Assembly (NCBI GenBank): GCA_030674185.1
Contig: JAPXFY010000031.1
Coordinates: 45,499,194-45,563,193, forward strand
DNA from: Monoplex corrugatus
Lineage: Eukaryota > Mollusca > Gastropoda > Littorinimorpha > Ranellidae
Reading direction: 5' to 3'
Length of the DNA stretch: 64,000 nt
Under the pieces are notes generated by a model that saw nothing but the letters and a program-made list of their open reading frames with translations, did no database searches and had not been told where the DNA came from. Positions 1 through 10,042 of the stretch are shown piece after piece. The translations under genes were made by a program, and so were the position numbers. Position 1 is the first letter of the stretch; every line of letters begins with the position of its first letter.

Positions 1-217
1 TCTCTCTCACTTTCTCTTGTTTTCTTTTCCCTCTCTGTCTCTCTTGTGTGTCTCTCTCTCTCTCCACTTTTCTCTTGGTTTTTCTTTTCCTCTCTCTGTC
101 TCTCTCTGTGTCTCCTCTCTCCTCACTCTCTTCCTCTCTTGTGTCCCTCCTCCTCTCTCTCCACTTTTCTCTTGGTTTTTCTTTCCTCTGCTCTCTCTCT
201 CTCTGTGTCTCTCTCTG

Positions 218-251
<34 letters not shown>

Positions 252-395
252 ACTTTTCTCTTGGTTTTTCTTTTCCTCTCTCTCTCTCTCTGTGTGTCTC
301 ACTCTCTCTCTCTCTGTCTCTCTCTCTCCTCTCTCTCTCTGTCTCTCTCTCCACTTTTCTCTTGGTTTTTCTTTTCCTCTCTCTCTCTCTGTCAT
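1..395. repeat. CT-rich low-complexity repeat
   Basis: A pyrimidine-rich block of CTCTCT and TCTGTC steps. A recurring island, CTTTTCTCTTGGTTTTTC, appears about four times at spacings near 90-100 bp, so it is a higher-order tandem repeat rather than plain dinucleotide sequence. Open frames here are artefacts of composition. Confidence 0.95.
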
Positions 396-726
396 TAATG
401 TGGTGTTATGATCGTATCATTAATGTGGTGTTAATGTTGCGATCATATCATTAATGTGGTGTTGCGATATCATTAATGTGGTGTTGCGATCATATCATTA
501 ATGTGGTGTTGTGATCATATCATTAATGTGGTTTGCGATCATATCATTAATGTGGTGTTGCGATCATATCATTAATGTGTGTTTGATCATATTAATGTGG
601 TGTGATCATATCATTAATGTGGTGTTGTGATCATATCATTAATATGGTGTTGCAATCACATCATTAATGTGGTGTTGCAATCATATCATTAATGTGGTGT
701 TGTGATCATATCATTAATGTGGTGTG
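396..726. repeat. about 26-bp tandem repeat
   Basis: About a dozen copies of a unit built on ATCATTAATGTGGTGTTGCG, with small indels between copies. It directly abuts the CT block. No coding potential is seen. Confidence 0.95.
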
Positions 727-876
727 ATTTTTTGAGTTCTGTCCACCCCAGGAAGAGGGAGAGTATGCAATTTAATTGTTGTTTTTTTAACTTTAATTTT
801 TTTTATTTGTTTCATACTTGTAGTGAGTTTTAAGCAGCAGAAATGTCTTCTGTAATCTCCATTTTGGAGACATTTC

Positions 877-1044
877 TTAACCGTTTGACTCCCACACCCT
901 ATGCACCAACTGCAAAAATTTAACCCTTTGACTCCCTCACCCTATCCACCAGCTTCCTGCAGGAAGCTGGTGGATAGAGTGAGGGAGTCGAAGGGTTAAA
1001 GTTTTACTTTGCTAGAGTGGTTGACAGAGCAGGATGCTGAGGGA
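877..1044. mobile_element. TTAA-flanked palindromic MITE, copy 1, cut by gap
   Basis: Starts at a TTAA followed by an outer arm (CCGTTTGACTCCC) and then an inner near-perfect hairpin centred near 960 (CTTCCTGCAGGAAG). The continuation after the hairpin (TTTTACTTTGCTAGAGTGGTTGACA) matches the other copies at 23606, 26242, 57797 and 59691. The outer right arm is lost in the N gap. TTAA ends and a CCC start suggest a piggyBac-mobilised non-autonomous element. Confidence 0.8.
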
Positions 1045-1144
1045 NNNNNNNNNNNNNNNNNNNNNNNNNNNNNNNNNNNNNNNNNNNNNNNNNNNNNNNN
1101 NNNNNNNNNNNNNNNNNNNNNNNNNNNNNNNNNNNNNNNNNNNN
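1045..1144. other. Assembly gap (100 N)
   Basis: Exactly 100 unknown bases, the usual placeholder for a gap of unknown size. It begins inside the right half of a palindromic MITE. Confidence 0.99.
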
Positions 1145-2050
1145 AGCAGACTTCACTTCACAACCTTCTCTTCCATTCACTCTGATCTTGTCTTCACTGT
1201 GCTACCTAGTAGATCTTCAAATCGCTGATGTTGGTGATGTTGATAGAGGTAGGTGGTCAACCTGTATTTCTTTTGGCCTCAATTTTTCCTTGAAAAACTG
1301 TTGTCATTAGGGTTGAGTTTGTGGTGCTGACAGTTGCATGGCCGATGTATTTCATTTTTCATTTGTTGATTTCTGCCAGCAGTTGTCATTGGACTGTTAG
1401 TTCATTTAAAGTGGGGTTTTTTTTTTTTTGTTTTTTTTCAATCAGCCAATTTGATTCTTAAGAAGCTGCCTGTAGAACCACATCTCTGCAGCTTCAATCT
1501 TATTTTCATTTGCTTTTCTGCATGTCCCGCCTTCACAGCATAAACAAAACATTCTTGGCCAGAGCAGACATCTTAGAATTTTTATTTTAAGAGCTGTTGT
1601 TTTTTAGTTATACTTCTTTCTTTTCAAATGTTGTTGACTTGGGAAAAAAGTTGATTATTTTCTGTTTTGCCATTCCTATCCATACTTCATTGGCTTTAGT
1701 ACAGGTGCCATCATAAGTTTTAACTGAGCTTATATATTTAAAATCATTCACATTTTCAAATGATGATTTGAATTGTCTTGATATGCTTGACTTTCTTCTC
1801 CTTCTAGGTAAATTACTTTTCTTTTTAGCATCCCAGATCTAGATCTGCCTTTTTGCCTGCTGAATCTACTCTATACAGAATCTTTTCATGGTAGTGATAT
1901 TGTCCAACAAGAGCGCAGTATCAGCAGCATAATGATATCATAGATTTGTGATATTTCAACCATCAGTTTGTTCCCATTTCTTCCATATCTGCTTCTCGCA
2001 CAATCTGCTTCATGTATGTTAGTATGGTCCACAAAACTGTTTATTAGTAT
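1145..2050 (-). pseudogene. Decayed RTE-like LINE reverse transcriptase fragment
   Basis: Read on the minus strand, short stretches resemble the RT and C-terminal part of an APE-type non-LTR retrotransposon: a piece reading LEGEESQAYQDNSN (antisense near 1760-1810), one reading ALKIKILRCLLWPRMF (near 1550-1595), and an EAAEMWF-like region (near 1470-1500). Several stops and frameshifts separate them. The assignment rests on these short recognisable blocks. The retrotransposon would copy RNA into DNA at a nicked target, but this fragment cannot encode a working enzyme. Confidence 0.5.
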
Positions 2051-2217
2051 TTTGTAAAAATTAGCGTCAGAAAATGAGAAGCTAGCTGTAGATTTAAACT
2101 TTTAAAAACTAGATTAGAATAAACTTGCAACAATATTTTGAACACATGCAATATTTCATGCAATATATGTATTAAATATAAAACATTATAAAAACTGTTC
2201 CTAGATCCTTACCATCA

Positions 2218-3107
2218 TCATGATGTGCTGTGCCCCATGACATTGGCGATCATGGCCCTCCGTATGAATCTATCCCTTGTTGCTGCAAGTACATCTCCCA
2301 CCTTCGCTATCCTCCACCACTCTGCAAGTCCATCCAATATTTTCTCCCTAGATCTACCCAGTATTCTTTTTCCCTCCAGCTTTCCTGTTGTGACTAGGTG
2401 CTCTAATTTCTCTTGCCCCATAAAATGCCCCATAAATGTTGCTTGTCTTTTCCTAATCTTCTTCATTAATGTTCTTTTTGTGTTTGTCTCATTTGTTTTC
2501 TTTGTTGTCCATGGAACTCTAACTCTTCTCAGAAACCACATTTCAGCTGCCTCAATCTTGTTCTGTCTTTGCATGTTGACTGTCCATGCTTCATATCTGT
2601 ACAACAGAATCAGTTCTACATAACACCGAAGAACCCTCTTCCTGATATTAATTGATATCTATAGGCATTTGTTGGTAAGAACGCTTTTCATTTTCTTGAA
2701 TACTGTTTAGTCTGCCTGATTCTGCAGGCTATTTCTGATGTGCATCTGCCATCTGGTGAGATGGCTCTTCCAACATGTTTAAACTTAAACTTATCAATCT
2801 GTCTCAATGTTGTGCCATTTGCTGTTATTTTGCATGAGGGGATTTTTTTTTCTGATTGCCATGACTTCAGTCTTCTTGCTATTTAGCACCAGCCATCAGT
2901 ATAATGAAGATTTTTTTTTTTATCATTTTTCCTCCAAACTTTGTCCCAGGGCATTCTTCTAGATTTCTTATGATGGTTTTGCTGTAAAGTGAAAACAGAT
3001 CTTGTGAGAGAACACATCCCAGCCAAACCCCTCTTTTGATATTTTGGAAATAGCTTATAATCGTTTTCCATTCTCAGTACTGCTGTTTGTTCCTGATGTG
3101 TGAGCAT
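2218..3107 (-). pseudogene. RTE-like LINE, 3' part (RT palm and C-terminus)
   Basis: The minus strand carries the 3' half of an APE-type LINE. At 2883-3107 the RT palm is recognisable: EQTAVLRMENDY, then a degenerate version of the RQGC-LSP block, and a YTDG where the catalytic YADD should be. At 2218-2604 an open stretch of 128 codons contains EAWTVNMQRQNKIEAAEMWF, RRVRVPWTTKKTNE and EKILDGLAEWW, typical of the C-terminal region of these elements. Frameshifts and poly-T tracts separate the two. The 3' end is a CATGATG-type trinucleotide run, as expected for RTE tails. A second copy lies at 33920-35485. It is dead because of the lost active site. Confidence 0.75.
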
Positions 3108-3162
3108 GTGTGTGTGTATCTGTGCATATGTGTGGGAGTGTGTCTATGTGTGTACGTGTGTG

Positions 3163-3194
<32 letters not shown>

Positions 3195-3216
3195 CGTGAG
3201 AGAGAGAAAGAGTTGA
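3100..3216. repeat. (TG)n microsatellite
   Basis: Interrupted TG repeat followed by GAGAGA, at the 5' edge of the LINE fragment. The next 150 bp (3217-3330) hold G-rich and C-rich runs and a (GAT)n stretch; I see no gene. Confidence 0.9.
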
Positions 3217-3546
3217 GTTTTTATTGATTTTCTTATGGGGGGTAGGGAGGTTAGCAGTGGGGGTGGGGTGAGGGGGGTGGCAAGTCCCTTACCCCCCACC
3301 CCCAAGAAAATGCCCCTGGATAATGATGATGATGATGTTGATGATGATTAATGTTTTAGTTGCATTGCTGATTTTTGTTTAAGCTATCTCTTCAAAAAGA
3401 ATGATAAATAAATTAAACAAACTATTTTTTAAAAAAGGTAAATTACAAAAAAGGATATTGTCTAACTTTTCTGATGTGTATTATAGATGGATTATGGTCT
3501 TCGGCTTCATGTAATAATACATGCTTTCATTGTTTGTATTAGAAAA

Positions 3547-3646
3547 ATGGCTAACAACGATGCTGAGTGGTCTGACTGGGAGGAGGAGGAGATCAACGAG
3601 TTGCTACAGCGACTGGAGTCGGAAAATGACATCGGAAAAGCTGCTG
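3547..3646 (+). CDS. Acidic coding exon (MANNDAEWSDW...), host or OTU-gene exon 1
   Basis: ATG at 3547 lies just after a possible acceptor (TTGTATTAG at 3534-3542). The exon reads an acidic peptide (MANNDAEWSDWEEEE, then INELLQRLESENDIGKAA) and ends at a good donor, GGTAAGAT, at 3647. It leaves a phase-1 base. Two acceptors in the window accept that phase. One at 4696 gives GAA and continues into the OTU frame. The other, at 16146, gives GGT and continues 48 more codons. The peptide is likely helical (LLQRLE). I do not recognise the family. If the acceptor at 3542 is used, it is an internal exon and the ATG is not a true start. Composition and splice signals make a real exon likely; the partner exon is unresolved. 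Confidence 0.55.
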
Positions 3647-3895
3647 GTAAGATATTTTCTTAGTACTTGTACCTTGAGCATAAGGCTGCTTGCGTACATG
3701 CGCACACGCGCGCATGTTTGTGTCTGTGCGTGCGTGTGTGTGCACGCACATTTGTGTGCATGCGTGATGTGAGTGTATGTGTGAAAATATGTGTGCGTGT
3801 CTCTGTGTGTTGGTTAAAATCATTTTCATCTCCATGGGAAAACAATACCTAAACACTTATGAAGCATTTACTATTGGGAGAGAATCATGTACATA

Positions 3896-3955
3896 AGTCA
3901 TGTTGCTTATAGCCCCGCTGACCGCAATGGGCCATATCAGGGTTAGCAATAACTG
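3896..3955 (-). mobile_element. LINE 3'-tail fragment in intron
   Basis: GCTTATAGCCCCGCTGACCG followed by GCCATATCAGGG is the reverse complement of the tail seen at 21600-22285 and of the dispersed family (AGCCCTGATATGGCT). It is a solo tail fragment. Confidence 0.7.
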
Positions 3956-3996
3956 ATTTTTGTATGTGCTTTTTTCATGTTATGGTGTGATCTGTT

Positions 3997-3998
<2 letters not shown>

Positions 3999-4078
<80 letters not shown>

Positions 4079-4079
4079 T

Positions 4080-4115
<36 letters not shown>

Positions 4116-4116
4116 T
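3999..4116. repeat. (TG)n-(GA)n-(TG)n microsatellite
   Basis: Long TG run, a GAGAGA run, then a second TG run, within the intron between 3647 and 4696. Confidence 0.95.
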
Positions 4117-4294
4117 TGTTTTTCTTGGTGGTAGTGGTGGTGGTGGTCTTCTTCTTCAATTTTACATCATTCCACTGAAAGTGATGTCAGACGATAATTT
4201 GGGAGTGTATGGAAGCTGTTTGTAGATCTGTTTGAGAATGCCCATATGGCTATAACCTGCGTATGTTTGGCATGTCATTCTTTTGGTTACATTT

Positions 4295-4425
4295 CCTTTA
4301 GACATTGTCTTTTAAGCATCATGTCCTTTAGACATCGTGTCCGTAGGCATAATGTCCAGTGAGCATATTGTCCATAGGCGAACTGTCTGTAGGCAGAGTG
4401 TCTCTAGGCAAACTGTCCTGCCACG
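4295..4425. repeat. Degenerate short tandem array (GTCCNTAGGCAT)
   Basis: Six or more diverged copies of a roughly 16-18 bp unit, GTCC-TAGGCATAAT (for example ATCGTGTCCGTAGGCATAAT near 4333). It lies about 270 bp upstream of the OTU exon. Similar arrays occur in subterminal repeats of some DNA transposons, but I see no matching array after 7492. The rest of 4426-4696 is AT-rich intron. Confidence 0.6.
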
Positions 4426-4696
4426 GAGATAATGAAGTATTCACATTTGTAATGTACCTAATGTCTTTCCTGTTATCCCATTTTGATCACTTTTCAATAA
4501 AACAGTGGATAAATATATTAAAGTAGCTATTGCTATACAAACATGTGATAGCTTTTCGTTTGTTTTGACTTGTTTTGTTTATTCTTGTTTGTTCTTGTTC
4601 TAATGGAGATAATTTTTTGTTTCACAACTTTGGGCATTGTTTGAGTGCTTTACCCAAACCAGTGTTTTACACTTTATGTTGGTTACTTTGTTTCAG

Positions 4697-7492
4697 AAAA
4701 AGGAGAGAATGAGCTGCCACAGGTGATGAGACGGAGCAGAGAGGTGGAAAACTTGCGCCAGCTTTCTCTGAAAATTAACAATAAGCGTCTGCATTCCAGG
4801 CTGAAAGCCAACAGCATGGAGAGGATGGAAATACCTGCAGACGGGAACTGCTTTTTTCGCGCTGCTTCACTGCACCTGAATGAAGATGCAGAGGATCTCA
4901 GACGAAACCTCTGCAATTTCATGACGGAGAATGTAGAGGATTATATCCAGTTTTTCAACACTGATCTTGGCCTCAGTTTGGTCGAAAAGCTCCATTTTGT
5001 ACGTGCCAAGATTGACAAGATCAGACGACCTGGGCAGTTTAACTCTTGAGGCCAACGACATCCTGCCCTTGGTCTTGGCTGAGTATTCGAAGAGAAGAAT
5101 AAAAATTTTCACCAGCAGGAGCAAGCAGACAGTCATAAACATAAAACCCAGATCAAACCACATGTGCAGTGTTTTTCAACCTATCTATCTTGGTCTCCTT
5201 GCTCCACCGTTACAGGCTGCGATTCCAGAACATTACGATGGGGCTATTGCTGTTAAACAGCACATGTACTCCATGTTCAATCCTGGATGGCCTTCACCAG
5301 CAACATCAAGACTTCAGCCATCTAAGCCACCCCAACCACTGTCTTTGTCATCACACCAACCACCCTCTCCATCACAGCCATCGACTCCACAGCGACAAGA
5401 ACAGTGTCGTCCGACACAACCTGCCTCTCCATCACTGCCACCCTCTCCAGGGCAACACCAAATGTCGACATCACCCCAACCATCATCTTCCATGGAATTA
5501 CCATGCTTACAATTACAGTCAGCTACACCATCATCCCTAGAACAGCAATCTTTTCCAGTATCCTCCCCACCATCATCTTCAATGCCACCACCATCTTCAC
5601 CACTTCAAACACCCATACGTTGTCATTCTCCAGCATCAACAAATCCAAGTACAGTGTTCACATCTCTCTTTACGACACCACCAAAGAAGACACCCCCCAG
5701 GAAACGCAAAGCCAATCCAACGCAATGGAAAAGGAATGTGAGAAAACAGCTAAAATTAGAAGGCAAAGAATACATTTCAAGCAAAGGAAAACCAGTGGAC
5801 GGCAAAAAAGTACAACCAGTAAACTGCAACTGTAAGCTCAAATGTAATTCAAAAGTTAATGACACACAGCGCCAGGAGTATTTGACATGTTTTACAGTTT
5901 AAGTTCTCTTGAAAGACAGAGAGATTTTGTATGTAGGCATGTTGACCAAAAAGATACTCTTACATATCTTGATCACAACAAAGAGCTTGTCAGGAAAACA
6001 AGGCAAATTGCCAGAAAGTTTTTTCTTTTTGCTGATGAAAGCAAAGTTCAAGTCTGTAAGCGTTTTTTTCAAGGTACACTTGACATTGGCCATGGTTTCA
6101 TTAACACTACTATGAAAAATACTGAAAATGGCATGTATATCGGACAAGAAAAAAGAGGCAAACACGTACCTTCAAACAAGACTTCAGATGAGTCTAAGGC
6201 TAGAGTAAGAAGACATATTGAAAGTTTCCCTGCTGTGGAATCACATTATTGTAGGCAAAGGAGTAAAAGAAAGTTTCTCGATAGCACTCTTAATGTTAAT
6301 GTAATGTATGGTTTCTATTGTGATTCGTGTGAAGCTGACGGGGTTAAACCTGTTTCCAGCAGTTTATATAGACATTTTTAATACAGAGTATAATCTTGAT
6401 TTTCACAAACCTAAAAAAGACTTGTGCCTTGTATGTTCCGTTTATCTTGAAGACAAACGTTGTGGAGAACTTACAGCAGAAAGAGAAACAGACTATCAAG
6501 AACACATCCAAAGAAAATTTGAAGCTAGAGAAGAAAAAGCAAAAGATAAGGAACTATCCAAGCAAAGTGATTATGTTCATTGTGTGACTTTTGATTTGGA
6601 AGCTGTCTTGGCCACACCTTGCTCAAATGTAAGTCAGGTGCACTATAAGCGTAAACTTGCAGTTTACAACTTAACTGTCTATTCTCTTGGTGACAAAGAA
6701 GCAACCTGTTTTGTGTGGGATGAGACAGAGGGGAGGAAAGGCTCATGCGAGATTGGAACATGTCTTATCAGGTACATTAAATCACTACCACAGGATGTCA
6801 AACATGTCATTCTATATTCAGACACCTGTGTTGGTCAAAACCGTAATAAATTTGTCGCATCAGCTTTGCATTATGTGGTTAGGCATTTTGATAGTATAGA
6901 AGTGATAGATCAGAAGTTTTTTGTTAGTGGACATTCCCATATGGAATGTGATTCTGTCCATTCAGCCATAGAGAAGGCAAAGAAAAAGTTACAGATATTT
7001 ATTCCTGAAATGTGGTACCCTGTAATCCAAGGAGCAAGATCATCATTGAACCCGTACACACTGGATGTTTTGGAACATGGCGATTTCTTGGACTTAAAGC
7101 AGGTGGCATCTTCAACCCTGAGAAATACAAAAGTAGATATAGAGGGAAAGCAGGTAAACTGGCTCAAAATTGTGTGGATTAGGTATGTGAAATCTGAAGA
7201 GGATACAATCTTTTTCAAATATAGAATGTCAGAAGATTTCAAACAGCTTAAGATCAAAGGAAACAGCAGACGGAAAAAACCAACTGCTAGCTGTCAAGAA
7301 TTACCAAAACGTTATGACTGCCGTCAAGCAATTTCAGAACTAAAGAAGCGTGACCTGTTAGACTTGTGTGACATGGGCATTGTGCCAAAAAAACATCATT
7401 ATTATTATCAAAATATTCCAAGCAGCAGCTCTGTTTCAGACAGGCTGCCTGAACCAGACGGAACAGAAAGTACGGATACTGATGATGAGTGA
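4697..7492 (+). CDS. OTU protease + DUF7869-like (putative transposase) protein, three frameshifts
   Basis: Begins after an acceptor (ACTTTGTTTCAG). The first part is an OTU cysteine protease: IPADGNCFFRAASLHL carries the catalytic Cys codon at 4849, and PEHYDG carries the candidate His at 5231. OTU enzymes cleave ubiquitin chains. A Pro/Ser/Gln-rich linker (5300-5690) and a basic CxC...C segment follow. The second part (about 5700-7300) matches, from memory, the DUF7869 family, with FDLEAVL (Asp 6593), YSDTCVGQNRN (Asp 6821) and MECDSVHSAIE (Glu 6944), spaced like an RNase-H-fold DDE nuclease. The acidic tail TDTDDE ends at 7492. The frame changes at 5047 (TCT TGA, +1), about 5890-5896 (TTTT, -1) and about 6376-6381 (TTTTT, +1). 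This could be assembly indels, decay, or in the first case recoding. It is probably the gene of a DNA transposon, but no terminal repeats were found. Confidence 0.75.
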
Positions 7493-8205
7493 CTTAATTG
7501 TTTTTTAAGTTTGTGACACACGGGAATTTTGGCCGTGAATTGTGATTTCATCTGATTCTAATACTTTTTTTGTTTCTTAAGGTTGCAGATGCCTCCTGTT
7601 ATCTGCCAGTGTGAAATAAGTGTATTGAGATAACCCCTTTTAATGTGAAAGGAATGCCATTACAAGTGTTAATTCTGTCTTGTTTACTTTTTTGTTGTTG
7701 AGAAGACAGTGTGGGTCATTATGAATTGGCCCAACCCAGTGGTCGACGGCACGTTAAGCCCTCAAACAAAGTTCAAAGAGTGACACTGTCGGTATAACCT
7801 GGACATGAACAAGTTTGATCCTCTGATGCTGCATACTCTGACAATATTATGTATAGTTTCGCTGATATGCATATACATTTACGATTAGGTTGAATGATGG
7901 TGTTTTAAGTGATAACAATTCATGAAAGTGGGTGTTGTGAAAATCCTGTGCTTCTCGATCAAAGTGAATGGAGAACACATATTCAACGTGAATGGAGAAT
8001 AAAGGTGAGAAGATTTCGTGTATCTCTGTATGCGTCGTAATTTTTGTATCAGAATGAATGAGCGACTTAGTAGACTTCATTGTGTTCAAAGTATTTCTTT
8101 CTTGAAAGAAAAAGTAAATAATGTGGAAAACTCACACTTGCCAAATACTATTTTACTGCAAAACTAGTTTTCATTTTAAACAAATTTTAGTCCAACCCGC
8201 TGGAA
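7493..8205. other. 3' flank of OTU/DUF7869 gene
   Basis: AT-rich sequence with a candidate AATAAA polyadenylation signal at 7998-8003. At 7720-7775 there is a SINE-tail-like sentence (CAGTGGTCGACGGCACGTTA then AGCCCTCAAACAAA). No gene is seen. Confidence 0.5.
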
Positions 8206-8844
8206 CAGCAGCCCCCCCCCCCCCACACACACACACATTCAAGTCACAGTAGCAGAGGAATGTGACTGAGTAAACAAATGGGTCACAACATAACTGCATA
8301 ACCATGCCTACAGCTCCATGCTAGACTTGGTTAAATGAAGCATGCTCAGCTATAGCTCAAGCATTGACACAGAATGTTTGTTTACATTCATGCCAGAGCA
8401 GGTTTGGGGAGTGGTAGTCAGCTGTGCCTCAAACCAGCAGACCAAGATATCATGTGACCTGTAAGCCAGGCCAAAGCTGTTTAAAAGAAAGGCACTCAGC
8501 TCTAGCCTGAGCCGTCTTTAGGGGAAGGTCAGAAAAAATGTACGCCTTAGCAGACTTACTGAAGGAAGACTGGTTTGCTTCAAATTTTGAACCACTATAG
8601 CAAGGCAGTTTTCATGCAAGGAATGACTATTTTTTGTAAACGAGTGTTATTGTATTTTCTGCTTAATAAGATTTGCTGCTGTTAATAGCACTTATACATG
8701 ACTACCGGAACTTGAACCACTGTGAGTTTTGTCACCGTGGAAGCACTCGTGTGCTTTTTGCTGTCAATTGAAAACTTCAAGTGGGATTTTCCCAAATCCG
8801 CCATTTTGGAGATAATCTGGTTTGGCTCTAAGGTAGCGAAATGG
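8206..8844. other. No recognisable gene
   Basis: Opens with a poly-C/CA run (8211-8238). The remainder is unique-looking sequence without convincing coding structure. Confidence 0.5.
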
Positions 8845-9400
8845 TATTCCAATATTTGGGAGTTCTGTGCTGGAAATTTCCTCATTTTTGTTACTTTCTT
8901 TGTTTCTGTCTTGTTTCTTTGTTTTCTGTCATCTCTTCTTATTTTCTGCATTGCTGGTCCATTCACCTGTCAGTGTCAGTGTTCTGTAAAGCCTTACAAT
9001 ACATACTTTCTCTTAGGATTGATGATTGGGTACATGTATTAAGTGCATTTTTGGTTCCAAGGAAATGTGATTTTAGGTGATTTAAGGCAGTTTTTAATGT
9101 ATTGTATGTACTGTTGGTGCCCAAATGTATACGTATTTATGTTTGCATAAATTTATATTCAGGTTTGATTTTTTTTTTTAACTCCCCAGTGATGAATTGG
9201 ACGAAATGGTCAGTGGCAGGGTTATATCCTTAGATTATGTGAGCAAATACAGCGATATGTGTACATAAGGGTCTTTTTCAGGCATTTTTTGTTGTTGTCT
9301 TTTCATTGAATGTGATGTTGCGTGCGTTTTGAGATGTTTATAGCCCCGATATGGCTCTGTGTAGTTGGCTGGGCTTTAAACAACAATAAAAATAACAATA
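8845..9400 (+). mobile_element. Dispersed family A repeat, plus copy
   Basis: Shares with 49432-50005 the ordered blocks GGAAATTTCCTC, GCTGGTCCATTCACCTGT, TAGGATTGAT, ACTCC..GATGAATTGGAC and the tail AGCCCCGATATGGCTC...GGCTTTAAACAACAATAA. The (AACAATAA) tail and TATGGCT block are shared with a LINE 3' end at 21600, so this is a SINE-like or LINE-derived non-autonomous retroposon. No open frame is conserved between copies. Confidence 0.75.
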
Positions 9401-10000
9401 GTCTACAGAGTTGATGATATTTAGGACTTAAGAGATGCTAGAAATATGGCTAAACATTTTTACTATATTGGCGTAAACAGCAGTGAAAATATGTGGTCAA
9501 TTAAAACTGATATCTAAATCGGTAACGTAAGCAGAGACATTTGCTTGTACTTAGTGACATTTCTCAGTCACATAATGTGATAAATAGTTCTGTGGGTTGT
9601 AAATTGTTAACATCGTCCCTTGGTCATTACATGGACTGTCAAGGTAACATTTCAAGTAAATGTCACTGCCCAAATAAATAAGCTACGCACAAAAAGTCAA
9701 GGATCACTATGAGAAAACCGGTGCGTAATAAACTCAGTTCGCTACTGTTATTTATTTCTCAGTCCAGCCAAATTGTTATGAATTCTTGTTCAGCTGTAAG
9801 TGGGCGATGTTGTGTTAGTGCGAAAATTGCACGGGATTCTCTACTACTGAGCTTGGCCGCAAACGGAAAAGCGGAAACTTGCGAAAAAGGACCTTGTTTT
9901 GGACCGTTCTGCCTTAACACATTGCACAAGCCAGATGGAAAAACCATTATGCACGTGCAAGCACTGCTGTTTATGTGTGAGATGCTGTCTCTTGCTTGGC

Positions 10001-10009
10001 TTTATAAGA
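10001..10009 (+). promoter_or_regulatory. TATA-like box of Tc1 family 1
   Basis: TTTATAAGA lies about 35 bp upstream of the transposase ATG at 10043, leaving a very short leader if used. Confidence 0.45.
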
Positions 10010-10042
10010 AGACATTCCACCAGTAGTAGGCCTGATCTGACA

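Noticed and set aside
5041..6385. All three OTU-gene frame changes as programmed recoding
   Set aside because: Only the first has a known-type site; the others are simple T-run indels. Three recoding events in one gene is implausible.
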